64,000 nt of DNA, from contig CAVOGA010000003.1 of NCBI GenBank assembly GCA_963695135.1, forward strand, positions 186,001 through 250,000, read 5' to 3'. Positions within the stretch are counted from its first letter, which is position 1; each line of letters begins with the position of its first letter. The notes under the pieces are model-generated. The model did not search any database. It saw nothing but the letters and a program-made list of their open reading frames with translations, and was not told where the DNA came from. This document shows positions 17,702-28,479 of the stretch, piece after piece. Both the position numbers and the translations under genes were made by a program. The stretch is from Marinihelvus sp963695135. Lineage in GTDB: Bacteria > Pseudomonadota > Gammaproteobacteria > Xanthomonadales > SZUA-36.

Positions 17702-20700
17702 CCGTCCTGTCCGTGCGCTTCGAGAAATTCCTTGCCGCCGTGACCCCGCTGAAAGACCCGGTACAGCGTCGGAATCAGGAACAGCGTCAGGAGACTGGCA
17801 ACACCCAGGCCGGCCACGATGGAGGACGCGACCGGACCCCAGACCAGGGACTTGCCGCCCAGGCCCACGGCCAGGGAAAACAGGCCGGCGATGGTCGTGG
17901 TGGTGGTCATCAGGATCGGGATTACGCGCCGGCGCGCCGCGTAGACTGTCGCGTGCAGCGGTCGCATGCCCGCGCGGATCCGGCTGTTGGCCGCGTCAAT
18001 CAGCACGATCGCACTGTTCACCGCGATCCCGGTCAGGGCAATGACCCCGTACAGCGTGTACAGGCTCAGGGGGTTACCGGTCAGCACCAGGCCGACGACC
18101 ACGCCGGTGAAGGCCATCGGCACCGTCGCCAGGATCAGCAGCGGCTGGAAATAGCTGCGGAACTGGGTGGCAATAATCAGGTAAATCAGGCCCAGCCCCA
18201 GCAGAAACAGGCCGAGCATCGCATCCAGGCTTTCCTGGATGTCATCCAGGGCCCCGGACTGCTCGATGTTGGCGCCGGGAAACTGCGGGCTGATCGCCTG
18301 CCAGGCCTCGGCCAGCTGGGCATTGGCCGCCACCGTATCGGTTACCAGCGGGTCGATATCCGCCTCCACGGTAATGGCGCGCCGGTAATTAAAGTGCTGA
18401 ATCGCGCCCTTGCCGCGCTCGAGCCTGACGTCGGCCAGGGCGCCAAAAGTGGTCAGCTCGCCACCGGGCAACACGATCGGGTCGTCCAGCACGCTGCGGA
18501 TATCCTGGCGGCCACGGTCCCTGCCGCGGACGCGCAGCTCAACCTTTTCGCCCTCGTCACGGAAAAAGGCGACCACTTCACCATCGAGGTGCAGACGCAA
18601 CAGCCGCGCGACCTCACCCGGACTCAGTCCCGCACGGCGCACGGCGCTCTGGTCCAGCTCCAGCACCAGTTCAGCACGACCCGGCACATCATTGTCCGTC
18701 ACATTGCGGGTGCCGGGCAGGCCGCGGACGATCTCCTTGACCGCGTCCGTGGCCGCCCGCAGCTCATCAAAGTCATCCGAGCGGACCTTGGCGCTGATGG
18801 CCTTGGCGGTGGGCGGGCCGCCGGTAAGGACCGTCATGCTGACCTCCCCGTCAACGGGCGCCTGCCGCACGGGCCCTTCCAGGTCCTCGACAATCTCGTA
18901 CACGGAGCGCATGCCCGGCCCGGCGGGATTGAGCGATACCTGCACCTGGGCATACTGGTCCCCGTAAAGCGCCTCCGTGTCCGTGAACTTGATGCCCGCG
19001 TTCACCGTGATGGCGCGGATTTCCTCCGCCTCAAGCTGTTCACGGACGTACTGCTCCACGATTACCCCCTGGCGCAGGGTCTCCTCGATGGGCGCGTCGG
19101 GCGGCATATCCAGGTTCACGTAAAACAGGCGCACCGGGTCGGACAGGAAAAACTCCATGCGAATTTTATCGGTGGCCACCGCGACCGCAGCAAGCACAAA
19201 GGCCAGCGCGCCCGGCGCTGAGAAACCGGACCGGCCGGCGCATCACGTAGCAGAGCATCTGCGTGTAGCGAATGCGGATGCGGTGGGTCCAGCGTTCGCG
19301 GATGCCGCGTTCGCGTGCCCTGGCGCCCGCACGGTCCCGGGCCGGCTTGCGCTGCAGCGCGATCACGTGGGACGGCAAAATCCAGAAGGCCTCGATCAGC
19401 GACACGGCGAGGCCGACGGTGACCACCAGAGGAATGACAAACATGAACTTCCCGACAATGCCGGGCAGCAGCATCAACGGCAGAAAGGCGGCCATGGTGG
19501 TCAGCACCGCGGAGGTCACGGGCTTGGCCACCTCGCGCAGAGCCGCAAGCGCTGCGGGCAGCGCACTCATGCCCCGCTGCAGCCGGTAGTACATGGCCTC
19601 CACGACCACCACGGCATCATCCACCAGCATGCCCAGGACGATGACAATGCCCAGCAGGACGGAAACATTCAGCGTGTTACCGGTGGCGAACAGCACCCAC
19701 AGGGTGCCGGCGATGGAAAACAGGATGCCCAGCGTGACCATGGCGGCAATACGCAGGCCGAGGAAAGCCCAGCACACCAGCAGCACCAGCAGCAGGCCCA
19801 GCACGGCGTTGTTCTGCATGATGCTGATCGCATCGCGCGTGGCGATGGTCTGGTCATCGGCCAGCACCAGGCGGACCCCGCTGCCCTCCAAGCTGGGTAT
19901 TCTTGGCGCTGATGTAGGCTTCCAGCCGGTCCAGCAGCTCAATCGTGTTGGTGTAGGGGACCTTGGCCACAGACAGCGCGGCCGCTGCGCGACCCTGGTA
20001 GGAGACCAGCTGCGTGGCATCCTCCCGCGCCCGTGCAACCGTGGCCACATCATCCAGCGCCACGAACTGGTCCGGCGCTGCGCGGGGCGCCAATTGGAAA
20101 GTGGCCAGCTTTTCCGGGTCGCTGGTCGTACCATCCACGCGCACCAGCCACTCCTCGCCGGCCACCTGCGCTTTGCCGGCAAAGGTGTCCCGGAACGCCA
20201 GCGCCAGGCCGTCGGCCACGTCGGAGGCGAGCAGCCCGCGCGCGGCCAGCGCTTCCGGATCCAGGCGCACCTGCAATTCCGGGTCCCGCTCGCCGATGGA
20301 AATGATCTGGTCCACCCCGTCAATGCGCTCGATGTCTTCACGGGCGATGCGGGCCTGGCGACGCAGGACCTCATCGTCCGCCTGGCCGGTGACCACCACC
20401 AGGGCGGTGGGAAAACCGGTGGAGGTCGTCACCTCGAGAACGAAGGGATCCTCCGCCTCCTCGGGCAGTTCGTCGTTGGCCTTGGTCTGGACCTCGCGGC
20501 GCACATCGTTGATGCGCTTGTCGAACTCCCGTGGGCGACAGGTCGCGAAACCGGATGAGAATGTTGGAGGAGCTTTCCCGGGTGGTGCTGATCACCCAGC
20601 GGATGTCCTGCACGCCACGAATGCCGTCCTCCAGGGGTCCGGTGACCAGCTGCTCAACGTCTTCCGCGGAAGCACCCGGCAGGATGGTCCGCACCAGCAC

Positions 20701-20826
20701 CCAGTTGAAATTGATCTCCGGGTCCTGCTCCCGGGGCATGCTGAAATAGGACAGCAGGCCCATGGCCATCACCACCCCGAACAGGATGTTGACCAGTGGA
20801 TGGTTGGTCAGAAGACTGCGGTACAT
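17698..20826 (-). CDS. RND-family efflux permease (frame broken)
   Basis: Proton-driven inner-membrane transporter of the AcrB superfamily, about 1040 residues when three extra bases (near 20530, 19890 and 19215) are removed. The first helix follows MYRSLLTNHPLVNILFG. GASAEDVEQLVTGPLE is the typical start of the porter domain. The helix-4 proton-relay acidic pair lies in VLGMLVDDAVVV. The C-terminal half contains TFGALADVR and ALTGIAVNSAIVLID. The sequence is closer to MexF/heavy-lipid-type RND proteins with MPREQDPE than to AcrB itself. It is preceded by its adaptor gene; an outer-membrane channel gene is absent. Confidence 0.88.
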
Positions 20827-20835
20827 GAGGCTGGC

Positions 20836-21876
20836 CTAGCGAACCTGGACCGGGTCGCCGTCCTGCAGCCGGTCCTGGCCCTGGACGATCACCAGGGCGC
20901 CCGCGGGCAGCTCAACCGGCACCGGCCTGCCTTCCTGGGCGCCAGGCAGCGGCAGGAAGCGCGCCGCGCCGGACTCGACCAGGAACACGCCCAGTCCGCC
21001 CTGCCGGCGGCTGATCAGATTGGCCGGCAACTGGCCACCGGCGACCCGCCAGACCAGCTCGCCGTTCTGCCCGGCCGGCGGCGGCTCGCCGACAAAGGCA
21101 AAGCGGGCCGGGCGGGCACGGCGGCCTGCCTGGATGACCGGCGACAGGCGCAGCAGGGTCACGTCCCAGCGCTGCTTCCCCGGCAACAAAATACCAGTCC
21201 GATCGCCTGTTGCAGGGACTCGGCCAGGACGGCCGGCACTTCCGCATCCAGTTCGACCAGGCCGGTCTGGGTCAGCTGCAACAAGCGGCGTGCCGACGGT
21301 GACGTAAGCGCCCTGCTGCGCCATGCGCTCCTGCACCACGCCGTCAAAGGGCGCAAAGACCCCGCATTTATCCAACTGCCGCTGCGCAATGGCGACCTGC
21401 GCCTCGGCATTGAGGATTTCCGCCGCGCTCACCGCCAGCGCCGTCTCGCGGGTCAGCAGCTCATCTTCCGAGACGTATTGCGCTTTGCTGAGACGCTGCG
21501 CCCGTTCCAGCTTGGCGCTGGCCTCGGCCTGGCGAGCCCGGGCTGAACTCAGCGCCGCCCTGGCGGCGTCCAGCTGCAACTGAAAATCCCGGCGGTCAAG
21601 TTCAACCAGCAAATCGCCGGCCTGAACCAGTTCGCCCACGTCGGTCCGCACCTCGGCCACCACGGCGTTGACCTCGGCAGCGAGCAGACTGTCGTTCAGC
21701 GGCAGGACTTCCGCCGGCGCACGGCGTTCAAGAACCACCATCAAATCATCCGGCGTCGCGACTTTCACCGAAACGGGCGCGGCCGAACCGGGCGACGGGT
21801 TGGGAGACGGGGCGGGAGACTGGGCGCAAACCGGGGCAACCCACAGGCTCAACAGCAATAAGCCTAGACGTAACAT
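20836..21876 (-). CDS. RND efflux periplasmic adaptor, HlyD-like (frame broken)
   Basis: Membrane fusion protein linking the RND pump to an outer-membrane channel, about 345 residues. The signal peptide ends at VCAQS, followed by a Pro/Ser-rich linker, a lipoyl half (VAEVRTDVGELVQAGDLLVELD) and a coiled-coil hairpin (residues about 95-165). The second lipoyl half is CGVFAPFDGVVQER, then come a beta-barrel and a C-terminal domain. The frame changes about three times between 21290 and 21170, inside the beta-barrel. AGGAG lies six bases before the ATG. It is the first gene of a three-gene efflux operon. Confidence 0.83.
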   Translation of the reverse strand: MLRLGLLLLSLWVAPVCAQSPAPSPNPSPGSAAPVSVKVATPDDLMVVLERRAPAEVLPLNDSLLAAEVNAVVAEVRTDVGELVQAGDLLVELDRRDFQLQLDAARAALSSARARQAEASAKLERAQRLSKAQYVSEDELLTRETALAVSAAEILNAEAQVAIAQRQLDKCGVFAPFDGVVQERMAQQGAYVTVGTPLVAADPDRPGRTGCGSAGRPGRVPATGDRTGILLPGKQRWDVTLLRLSPVIQAGRRARPARFAFVGEPPPAGQNGELVWRVAGGQLPANLISRRQGGLGVFLVESGAARFLPLPGAQEGRPVPVELPAGALVIVQGQDRLQDGDPVQVR

Positions 21877-22047
21877 TTCAACTCCTGAACAACCGGGCTG
21901 TAAACAGCGCGGCCTGGTGACAATCCGAGGGCTTTTTTCAGGGCGTGGAGTTTAACACCGCCCATCCTTCCCCGGCGTGACGCTGGCGTCGGCCGCGCAT
22001 CATCGTACAATGTTGCACTACCATCGCCAATGCGTTGCTTTCCGGCC

Positions 22048-23173
22048 ATGAACGAAGTGTTTCTCACGACCGTCACGGAACCCGATGCCTTTCTCGTAAA
22101 GGTTCGCGGTGACTGGCTGTTCGAGAACGTCAGCAAGCTCGAGGAAGCCAGCCTTGAGGTCCGCCGACACGCAGATCGGCACGTGATCTTCAGCTGCGAC
22201 GGCCTTGGAGGACATTGATATCGCCGGCGCCTGGGTGCTTTATGACCGGGCCCAGCAACTCAGCGAGGATGGCCTGACCTCCGAGTTCAAGGGATTCAAG
22301 GCGGCCCACTTCAAGTTCCTGCAGCACATTATCGACGCCGCCGCCATCCGCGAGCAGGCCCACCACCTGGATGAGAAACCCCGCCCGCACTGGCTCCGCA
22401 AGGGGCTGGAGGCCGTGGGCAGTTCGGTAACCCGGGGTGTGGAGGATTCGGGACAGGTCGCGCGCTGGCTTGCCGAAGCCGTCACCCTGCCAACGCGCAT
22501 GATGATCCGGGAGACCTTGCGCCAGGTCTACCAGGCCGGCGTCACGGCCATCCCCGTGGTGATGATGATCACCTTCCTGATCGGCATCGTGCTGGCCCAC
22601 CAGGGCGCCAGCCAGCTGGAGCGTTTCGGCGCGCAGATTTTCGTCGTCGATATGGTCAGTATTGCCATCGTCCGGGAAATGGGCGCCTTGCTTGCCGCGG
22701 TCATGGTCGCCGGTCGCTCGGGCAGCGCTTTTGCTGCGGCGCTGGGCACCATGAAGCTCAACGAGGAAGTCGATGCCCTCCAGGTCATGGGGCTGAATCC
22801 GACCCGGATGCTGGTGCTGCCGCGCATTTTCGCCCTGGTCATCGCCCTGCCCTGCCCTGACCCTGTTCGCCAATGTGGCCGGCCTGGCCGGTGGCGCGGT
22901 GGTGACGCATCCTGACACTGGACGTGAGCACGCTGCAGTTCGTGGAACGGGTGCGCGACAGCGTGACCGATGAATGACTTTCTGGCCGGGATCATCAAGA
23001 CACCCGTGTTCGCCTTCCTGATTGCGGCAGTGGGCACGCTGCGCGGCATGCAGGTGGAACGCTCCGCGGAAGACCTTGGCCTGAAAACCACGGAGGCCGT
23101 GGTGCTGTCCATCGTGCTGATCATTTTCGCCGATGCGTTTTTCACCACCCTGTTCACGAGGATTGGTTTTTGA
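22048..23173 (+). CDS. mlaE: MCE-system ABC permease MlaE with N-terminal STAS domain (frame broken)
   Basis: Inner-membrane permease of an MCE-type lipid transporter. Residues 1-100 form a STAS-like domain (as in MlaB) fused in front of the MlaE/YrbE domain. The latter shows AHQGASQLERFGAQIFVVDMV, REMGALLAAVMVAGRSGSAFAA and the conserved EVDALQVMGLNP. Four single extra bases (near 22200, 22860, 22915 and 22965) break the frame; the pieces join in order. ATG 22048 is chosen; 22030 is also open. The last gene segment ends in TTGA overlapping the ATPase start. Confidence 0.82.
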
Positions 23174-23964
23174 ACGACGACGGCACGCCCAAACCGGCAG
23201 TTGAGAACGTCATCGAGGTGCGCGGCCTGGTTAACCGCTTTGGCTCGCAGGTGGTGCACGAGGACCTGAACCTGTCCGTCCACCGGGATGAAATCCTTGG
23301 CCTGGTCGGCGGCTCCGGCAGCGGCAAGTCGGTCCTGATGCGAAGCATTCTGGGTCTGCACCGCTTCAACGCGGGGGAAATTTCCGTGCTGGGCCAGCCG
23401 ATCCACTTCGGCCAACCGGGACCCCACACCGCCTGGGGCGTGCTGTTTCAAAACGGCGCGCTGCTGTCCAACCTGACGGTGCAGGAAAATGTCGAGCTGC
23501 CCATCGCCCTGCATTCCAACATGCCACTGGAAACCCGTCACGAACTGGCCAGCCTGAAACTGATCATGGTCGGCCTGTCCCTGGCGGCGGCTGACAAGTA
23601 TCCCTCCGAGCTGTCCGGCGGCATGCGCAAACGGGTTTCGCTGGCGCGGGCGCTGGCGCTGGAACCGCGCATCCTGTTCCTTGATGAACCCACCGCCGGC
23701 CTTGACCCCATCGCCGCAACGGAGTTTGATGAGCTCATCACCTACCTTCACGGCAACCTGGACCTGACCATACTCATGATCACCCATGACGTAGACAGCC
23801 TGTTCAACACCTGCGACCGCATCGCGGTGCTGGTAGACAAGCAGGTCCGCGTCGGGACCGCGGAAGAAATCGTGTCGGACAACCACCCGTGGATACGGGA
23901 ATATTTCGGCGCCCCACGAAGCCGTCGCGCATGGAAAGCCAAGGGGGACCACGGTGGGGCCTGA
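23170..23964 (+). CDS. mlaF: MCE-system ABC ATPase
   Basis: Cytoplasmic ATPase that powers phospholipid movement through the MlaE permease. A 264-residue protein with Walker A GGSGSGKSV near residue 50, a Q-loop in VLFQNGAL, signature ELSGGMRKRVSLAR (SGGM is characteristic of MlaF/Mkl ATPases), Walker B ILFLDEPTAGLD and the switch His in ITHD. Start codon TTG at 23170 overlaps the upstream stop by four bases, and the 3' end overlaps the MCE gene by eleven bases. Confidence 0.93.
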   Translation: MNDDGTPKPAVENVIEVRGLVNRFGSQVVHEDLNLSVHRDEILGLVGGSGSGKSVLMRSILGLHRFNAGEISVLGQPIHFGQPGPHTAWGVLFQNGALLSNLTVQENVELPIALHSNMPLETRHELASLKLIMVGLSLAAADKYPSELSGGMRKRVSLARALALEPRILFLDEPTAGLDPIAATEFDELITYLHGNLDLTILMITHDVDSLFNTCDRIAVLVDKQVRVGTAEEIVSDNHPWIREYFGAPRSRRAWKAKGDHGGA

Positions 23965-24887
23965 CCGGAATCTTGCTGTCGGCCTGTTTGTCCTGGCGTC
24001 CATACTCATCGCCATGGGCCTGACCGCCTGGATCACCGGGCAGCGCGGCTCCGAGGCATCGGATCGCTATTACGTCATGATTGATTCGGATGTCAGCGGC
24101 CTGATGCTGGGCGGGCCCGTGTTTTTCATGGGGGTACAGGTCGGTTCGGTAAAGGACCTGGTCATCGTGCACGGCAACCCGGCGGTGGTGCGCGTGGAGC
24201 TGAACGTGGACGAGGCCACACCGGTGGACACGGGCACCTGGGCGACACTGGCGGCGCAGGGCATTACGGGCGTCTCGGTCATCAATCTCTCCGCCAGCCC
24301 CGGAGACCATGAGCCGCTGCAGCCGGCGCCGGGGCAGGATCTGCCGGTGATTCCCTACCAGGACACGGGCTTTTCCGCCCTGCTCTCATCGGCGCCCGCG
24401 GTGCTCGACAAGATGGACACAACTGCTGGTCAATGCCAATCTCCTGCTGGGCCCGGACAACCAGCAGGCGGTCACGCACACGCTGGAGAACATCCAGCGA
24501 CTGACCGATACGCTGGTGGAAAACAGCGACTCGCTTGCCGCCCTGCCCGGCGCCCTGAACGACACGCTGGCAGACATCGGGCACGTCACCGACCAGATGA
24601 ACCAGTTGCTCGCAGAAGGCGGGCCGAGCGCCACGCGCACGCTGGCCAACCTGGAATCGGCGACCGCGGACCTGCAGGGCATCACCTCGCGTCTTGATGA
24701 GTGGATGACACAGTACGATGGCGATGTTCGCACCTTCAGCGAGGACGGCCTGGCCCAGGTGCCTGAACTGATCGCCGACACCCGCAACGCACTGGAAGAG
24801 CTGGACAGCCTGCTCAAGTCCCTGCGCCGTGAACCCTCGCAGGTGCTGTACCGCCCGGTCCGTGACGAGATCAAGGTTGAGAATTAG
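23954..24887 (+). CDS. mlaD: MCE-domain substrate-binding protein (MlaD-like; one frame break)
   Basis: A single N-terminal membrane anchor (residues 5-25) is followed by an MCE domain (about 37-115: YYVMIDSDVSGLMLGGPVFFMGVQVGSV). A long helical C-terminal part contains repeated NxxLxxL patterns that would form the coiled hydrophobic tunnel. The frame shifts by one near 24420; removing a base restores KMD-LLVNANLLLGPDN. Full length is about 310 residues, longer than MlaD (about 180) and closer to mycobacterial-type or PqiB-like single-MCE proteins. GTG start. It would hold lipid in the periplasm between the permease and the lipoprotein encoded next. Confidence 0.82.
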
Positions 24888-24888
24888 C

Positions 24889-25482
24889 ATGTTTCGATCA
24901 ATCGCTACCTCACTGATGCTCGCCCTGGCGCTCAGCGCCGGCCTCACGGCCTGCGGCAGTATTCTGCAGTCCGATGCGCCCCCAACCACGGACTGGTGGT
25001 TGGTTCCCGGTACGCTAACCGCCCCGTCCTCTGCGTCCGCGGGACCACTGGTGCTCAGCCTCACAGTGGTTCCGGGACTGGACACGGACCGTATTCTCAA
25101 CCTGGGCGACAATGCGCAATTGAACAGTTATGCCGGCGCCCGGTGGCCCGAGCCGTTGCCTGCGGTGCTGGAGTCGCTGGTCCAGCGCAGCCTCGAGACC
25201 GTCAGCGACGCACCGGTGCGCACCGGCTTCCGGGCCGGGCCTGACGACTGCCTGCTCAGCCTGGAAGTGCGCGAGTTCTTCGGCCGGGTGGACCAGGCAG
25301 GCGTGACCCGGGACGTGCAGTTTGCCCTGCAGGGCGAGCTGCTCTGCCCGGGCTTCAGCCACATGGTGTCAAGCCGGCAGACCATCCCGGTCACGGACAA
25401 CCGCATGAGCGCAATCGTGGCAGCCTTTCAGAAAGCCCTGGACCGGGGCTTGCAGGACCTCGCGACGCAGCTCAACCCCTGA
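24889..25482 (+). CDS. PqiC-like ABC transport auxiliary lipoprotein
   Basis: A 197-residue lipoprotein with the lipobox GLTACG (Cys at about residue 22) and an ABC_trans_aux (PqiC/YmbA) domain. Strands near LVLSLTVVPGLDTDRIL and the pattern NSYAGARWPEPLPAVLESLVQRSLE are typical. PqiC-type lipoproteins sit on the inner leaflet of the outer membrane and partner MCE proteins; the position directly after the MCE gene supports that. ATG 24889 lies two bases after the MCE stop. Confidence 0.83.
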   Translation: MFRSIATSLMLALALSAGLTACGSILQSDAPPTTDWWLVPGTLTAPSSASAGPLVLSLTVVPGLDTDRILNLGDNAQLNSYAGARWPEPLPAVLESLVQRSLETVSDAPVRTGFRAGPDDCLLSLEVREFFGRVDQAGVTRDVQFALQGELLCPGFSHMVSSRQTIPVTDNRMSAIVAAFQKALDRGLQDLATQLNP

Positions 25483-25505
25483 TCGATTGACGCGTCACCC
25501 GGATA

Positions 25506-26270
25506 TCATTCAAGGCGCGCGGCAATATCTTCCTTGATTGAACGGTACGTCTCGGTGAGACCGGCGATGTGATTGTACTGCTCCAGGCTAAGGCCCTTGT
25601 CCTCGATGGCCCTGATCTGCGCGGATTCACTGCGCCCGCGGGCCTGCAGGCGCGTCACGGCCCGGTAGGCCTCAGCAAACTGCTCCAGTTCCTGCTCCGA
25701 GGGTATGTCCCGCGGCGGCTGCCGGCCTTGCAGCGCCATGGCCACGAACTCCTGGTCAAGGCCCTCCGGTCCTTCGAGCTGCGCCAGCACTTGCTTCAGC
25801 TTCGCCGAGTTGACCGGTCGCGAGCTGCGCAGAATGGTTCCGTAGCCGGCCATTGGCGCGGTGGGGCCCAGCAATGCGAATGCAGGCTCGCGCGCCCACA
25901 GGTCACCGTTACGTGCGCAGTTGAGATAGCCGAGCGAGGAGCCTGTTGGCTTTTGGATCCAGCATACCCACTCATCCTTGTCTTCCTGCTTGCGGCTCTT
26001 CGGCTTACCAAGCGAGCTGCGCAGCATGCGCAGGGTGAATTCCTGGCGGAAGGACAAGCTCGTCCCGGATACTTCCAGGTCATCAAGCTCAAGCGGCGAT
26101 TCCGCAGCGTCTGCCGGCGCCCCGGCCGAGAGCGGGGCGCTGTCTGTCAATGCCGGGGCGGTCTCATCATCAGCCGGATCCGCCTGGGGGGCGGCCACGG
26201 CGGCATGGCACAGGCAGCACAGCAAGACCGGCACGATCCGGATCACCCGTGATTTGCTCAGAAGCCCCAT
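25506..26270 (-). CDS. DUF4168-like exported protein
   Basis: About 254 residues. An N-terminal hydrophobic signal (VIRIVPVLLCCLCHAAVAA) is followed by a low-complexity Ala/Asp/Pro linker. A middle domain of unknown type contains DEWVCWIQKPTGSSLGYLNCARNGDLW. The C-terminal 65 residues have the helical pattern ELEQFAEAYRAV ... AIEDKGLSLEQYNHI, which fits DUF4168. Start ATG 26270 is chosen because a signal peptide follows directly. It is divergent from the DUF3025 gene. Function unknown. Confidence 0.55.
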   Translation of the reverse strand: MGLLSKSRVIRIVPVLLCCLCHAAVAAPQADPADDETAPALTDSAPLSAGAPADAAESPLELDDLEVSGTSLSFRQEFTLRMLRSSLGKPKSRKQEDKDEWVCWIQKPTGSSLGYLNCARNGDLWAREPAFALLGPTAPMAGYGTILRSSRPVNSAKLKQVLAQLEGPEGLDQEFVAMALQGRQPPRDIPSEQELEQFAEAYRAVTRLQARGRSESAQIRAIEDKGLSLEQYNHIAGLTETYRSIKEDIAARLE

Positions 26271-26341
26271 GGGGCGATTATAGTCACCACCCTGAGCCAG
26301 AGCTGTGATCCTTTTACCGGGGGACTTGTGAGACATTTACC

Positions 26342-27179
26342 GTGATTGCGGCCACCACCGCCGGTCAAACCCTACCTTCACACCTGGCGCGCCACCCTGC
26401 CATGGAGCCTTACCGGGAGCTGTTGCAGCGCTTGCCGGCAAGCCGCTTTCCTGCTGTTCATGAAATGCAAAACCTGCTTCGCGCGGGCTGCAGCAATGCG
26501 CTGGGACAGCCCATCCGCCTGGTGGAAAGCCGGTCTCTGCCCGAACTGACCGGAGACGGGGCCTACGAGCGTGAAATCGCGCACAGCGGGCGTGTCAGCA
26601 CGCGGCCTGAGAGCCTGCATGACCTGTGCAATGCCCTGGTGTGGGCCCGTTTCCCCTTGCTCAAGGCCGCCCTGAACGCAGCGCCACATGACCGCCCTGC
26701 CCGATTCGGTTCCGGGCCGGCGCGGACCGGTGCGTGACGCGCTGACGCTGTTTGACGAGTGTGGAATGGTGGTGGCCTGCACGGAACAGGCGCCGCTCAA
26801 GGCGCTGGCGGCCCATGACTGGGGAGCGCTGTTCGGCGAAGCGGGTGAAGCCTGGCCGGCATCAATCAGCGTGTGGATGGTCGGTCACGGGAACCTGGAG
26901 CAGCTCGCCGAGCCCTTTCCCGGCATGATTTCCCAGTGCCTGCTGCTGCACACGCCGCGGGGCATACCGGCGATCGACGCGCTGGACGCGGCACTGGCCC
27001 GCTTGTGGCGCTCCGCCCCGGGGCCCTCGCAACCGTCGGACCTGTGCGCCCTGCCCTTCGCCGGCATACCCGGCTGGTGGCGCGGAGACCAGGACCGGGC
27101 GTTTTACGGCGATCAGGACGTGTTTCGTCCCCCGCGACCCGGCCGCTCCGTGCCGCCGGTCTGGTCGCTGCCCTCCTGA
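26342..27179 (+). CDS. DUF3025 family protein (one frame break)
   Basis: Two frames join near 26690 into about 279 residues. The first half has HSGRVSTRPESLHDLCNALVWARFPLLKAALN and the second RGPVRDALTLFDECGMVVAC, then WMVGHGNLEQLAEPFPGM. These H-x-G, RPxxxHDxxNxLxW and RDALTxFDExG blocks are the DUF3025 hallmarks; the family is widespread in Gamma- and Betaproteobacteria and has no known role. The 3' end overlaps the convergent DUF482 gene by about 67 bases. Confidence 0.75.
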
Positions 27180-28366
27180 TCCCGCCTGAAGGGCAGGTAT
27201 TCCGCGGCGTGTTCGCCATAGGCCTCCGCATGGGGCCGCTCCCGCGCCAGGAAATCCGCGATGGCGGCGCGAAAGCGTTCATCGCTGATGTAATGCAGGG
27301 AATAGGTCTTTATCGGCTGGAAGCCGCGCATCAGCTTGTGTTCGCCCTGGGTTCCCGGGTCAAACACCTGCAGGCCGTTCTCGATTGCAAACTCCATGCC
27401 CTGGTAAAAGCAGGTCTCGAAATGCAGGCAGTCCACCTGCGCCAGGGCGCCCCACCAGCGACCGTAAAGGCGTTCACGGTCAAACAGGAACAGGGCGCCG
27501 GCAATCACCTCCTCATCCCGCCGGGCCACGACCAGCATGAGCTGCTCCGGCAGTCGCTCGCGCAGCAATTCAAAAAATTCACGGGTCAGGTAACCGGCGT
27601 GGCCGCTGCGTTTCATGAAGGTACTGACATAGCAGCGGTAAAACGCCGCCCAGTCGGCGGCGGCAATGTCGTTGCCGGCGTAGCGGGCCATCTGCACACC
27701 CTGCGCCGTCACCTTGCGACGCTCCTTGCGCAGGTTCTTGCGACGGCTGGCGCGCAGGGTGCCGAGGAAATCGTCAAAGTGTGCGAAGCCGGGGTTCAGA
27801 AAATGAAACTGCGTGTCCTGCCGTTGCAGCAATGGCCCGGAAGTTTCATCACCCGCCAGGCGTTCACGGCTCTCCCGGTCGGCAAACAGCAGGTGCCAGC
27901 TTGACAGGCCGCGGCGCTGGGTTTCGCGGACAATCGCGCGCAGCGCAGCCTGCCCCAGGGCCACCCCGTCCTGGCCGGGCAACACGCCGAGCCGCGGACC
28001 CACGGACGGGGTAAACGGCACGGCGGTCAGCAGCTTGGGGTAGTAGGCCAGGCCATGCCGCTGCCAGGCGTCCGCCCAGCCCCAGTCGAAAACAAACTCT
28101 CCGTAGGAGTGCGACTTGAGATACACGGGCAGCGCAGCAACCGGCTCACCCGCCTGCTCCAGCAGGAGGTGCCGGGCTTGCCACCCGCTCCCGGTATCCG
28201 CCGAACCGCTGTCTTCGAGGCTGGACAGAAAACCGTGTTGTACAAAAGGGTTCCCGCCGGGAAACAGCGCATTCCATGCCGCGGGCGCCAGGTCGGACAC
28301 GCCTGCCAGCCAGCGGACGGAGTAGCCGCCCTGGCCGTCGTTGGTTTGCGGATTGTTTTCGGTCAT
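27113..28366 (-). CDS. DUF482 / FemAB-like N-acyltransferase
   Basis: A 417-residue cytosolic protein of the DUF482 (COG3146) group, related in fold to GNAT and FemAB acyl-/aminoacyltransferases. Landmarks are the N-terminal NPFVQHGFLSSLEDSG, FTPSVGPRLG, FLGTLRASRRKNLRKERR and the acetyltransferase-like HFETCFYQGMEFAIENGLQVFDPGTQGEHK near residue 335. ATG 28366 is chosen; the upstream extension lacks homology. It diverges from the cyanophycin operon with only about 110 bases between starts. Its substrate is unknown; aminoacyl or acyl transfer is the structural inference. Confidence 0.8.
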   Translation of the reverse strand: MTENNPQTNDGQGGYSVRWLAGVSDLAPAAWNALFPGGNPFVQHGFLSSLEDSGSADTGSGWQARHLLLEQAGEPVAALPVYLKSHSYGEFVFDWGWADAWQRHGLAYYPKLLTAVPFTPSVGPRLGVLPGQDGVALGQAALRAIVRETQRRGLSSWHLLFADRESRERLAGDETSGPLLQRQDTQFHFLNPGFAHFDDFLGTLRASRRKNLRKERRKVTAQGVQMARYAGNDIAAADWAAFYRCYVSTFMKRSGHAGYLTREFFELLRERLPEQLMLVVARRDEEVIAGALFLFDRERLYGRWWGALAQVDCLHFETCFYQGMEFAIENGLQVFDPGTQGEHKLMRGFQPIKTYSLHYISDERFRAAIADFLARERPHAEAYGEHAAEYLPFRRDQEGSDQTGGTERPGRGGRNTS

Positions 28367-28413
28367 GGTTGCGAAGTTATTCCTCGGTGCTGACGATATC
28401 TTCGGGCGCAACG

Positions 28414-28442
28414 TGGTCAAGTCCGCGGTGCGGCGATACAAT
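28414..28442 (+). promoter_or_regulatory. Putative promoter of the cyanophycin operon
   Basis: TGGTCA and TACAAT are 17 bases apart in the divergent gap, giving a start near 28449, about 30 bases before the iadA ATG. A second TACAAT (30498-30503) lies ahead of cphA, but without a convincing -35. By-eye prediction. Confidence 0.4.
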
Positions 28443-28479
28443 AGCGCGCCTCACGCCCAGGGGCCGTAAAACCCACCTC

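Noticed and set aside
17713..19221. 502-codon open frame on the plus strand
   Set aside because: Antisense to the RND permease, whose conserved motifs fill the other strand; a GC-rich shadow frame.
22528..24036. 502-codon open frame on the minus strand
   Set aside because: Antisense to mlaE, mlaF and the MCE gene; no recognisable domain.
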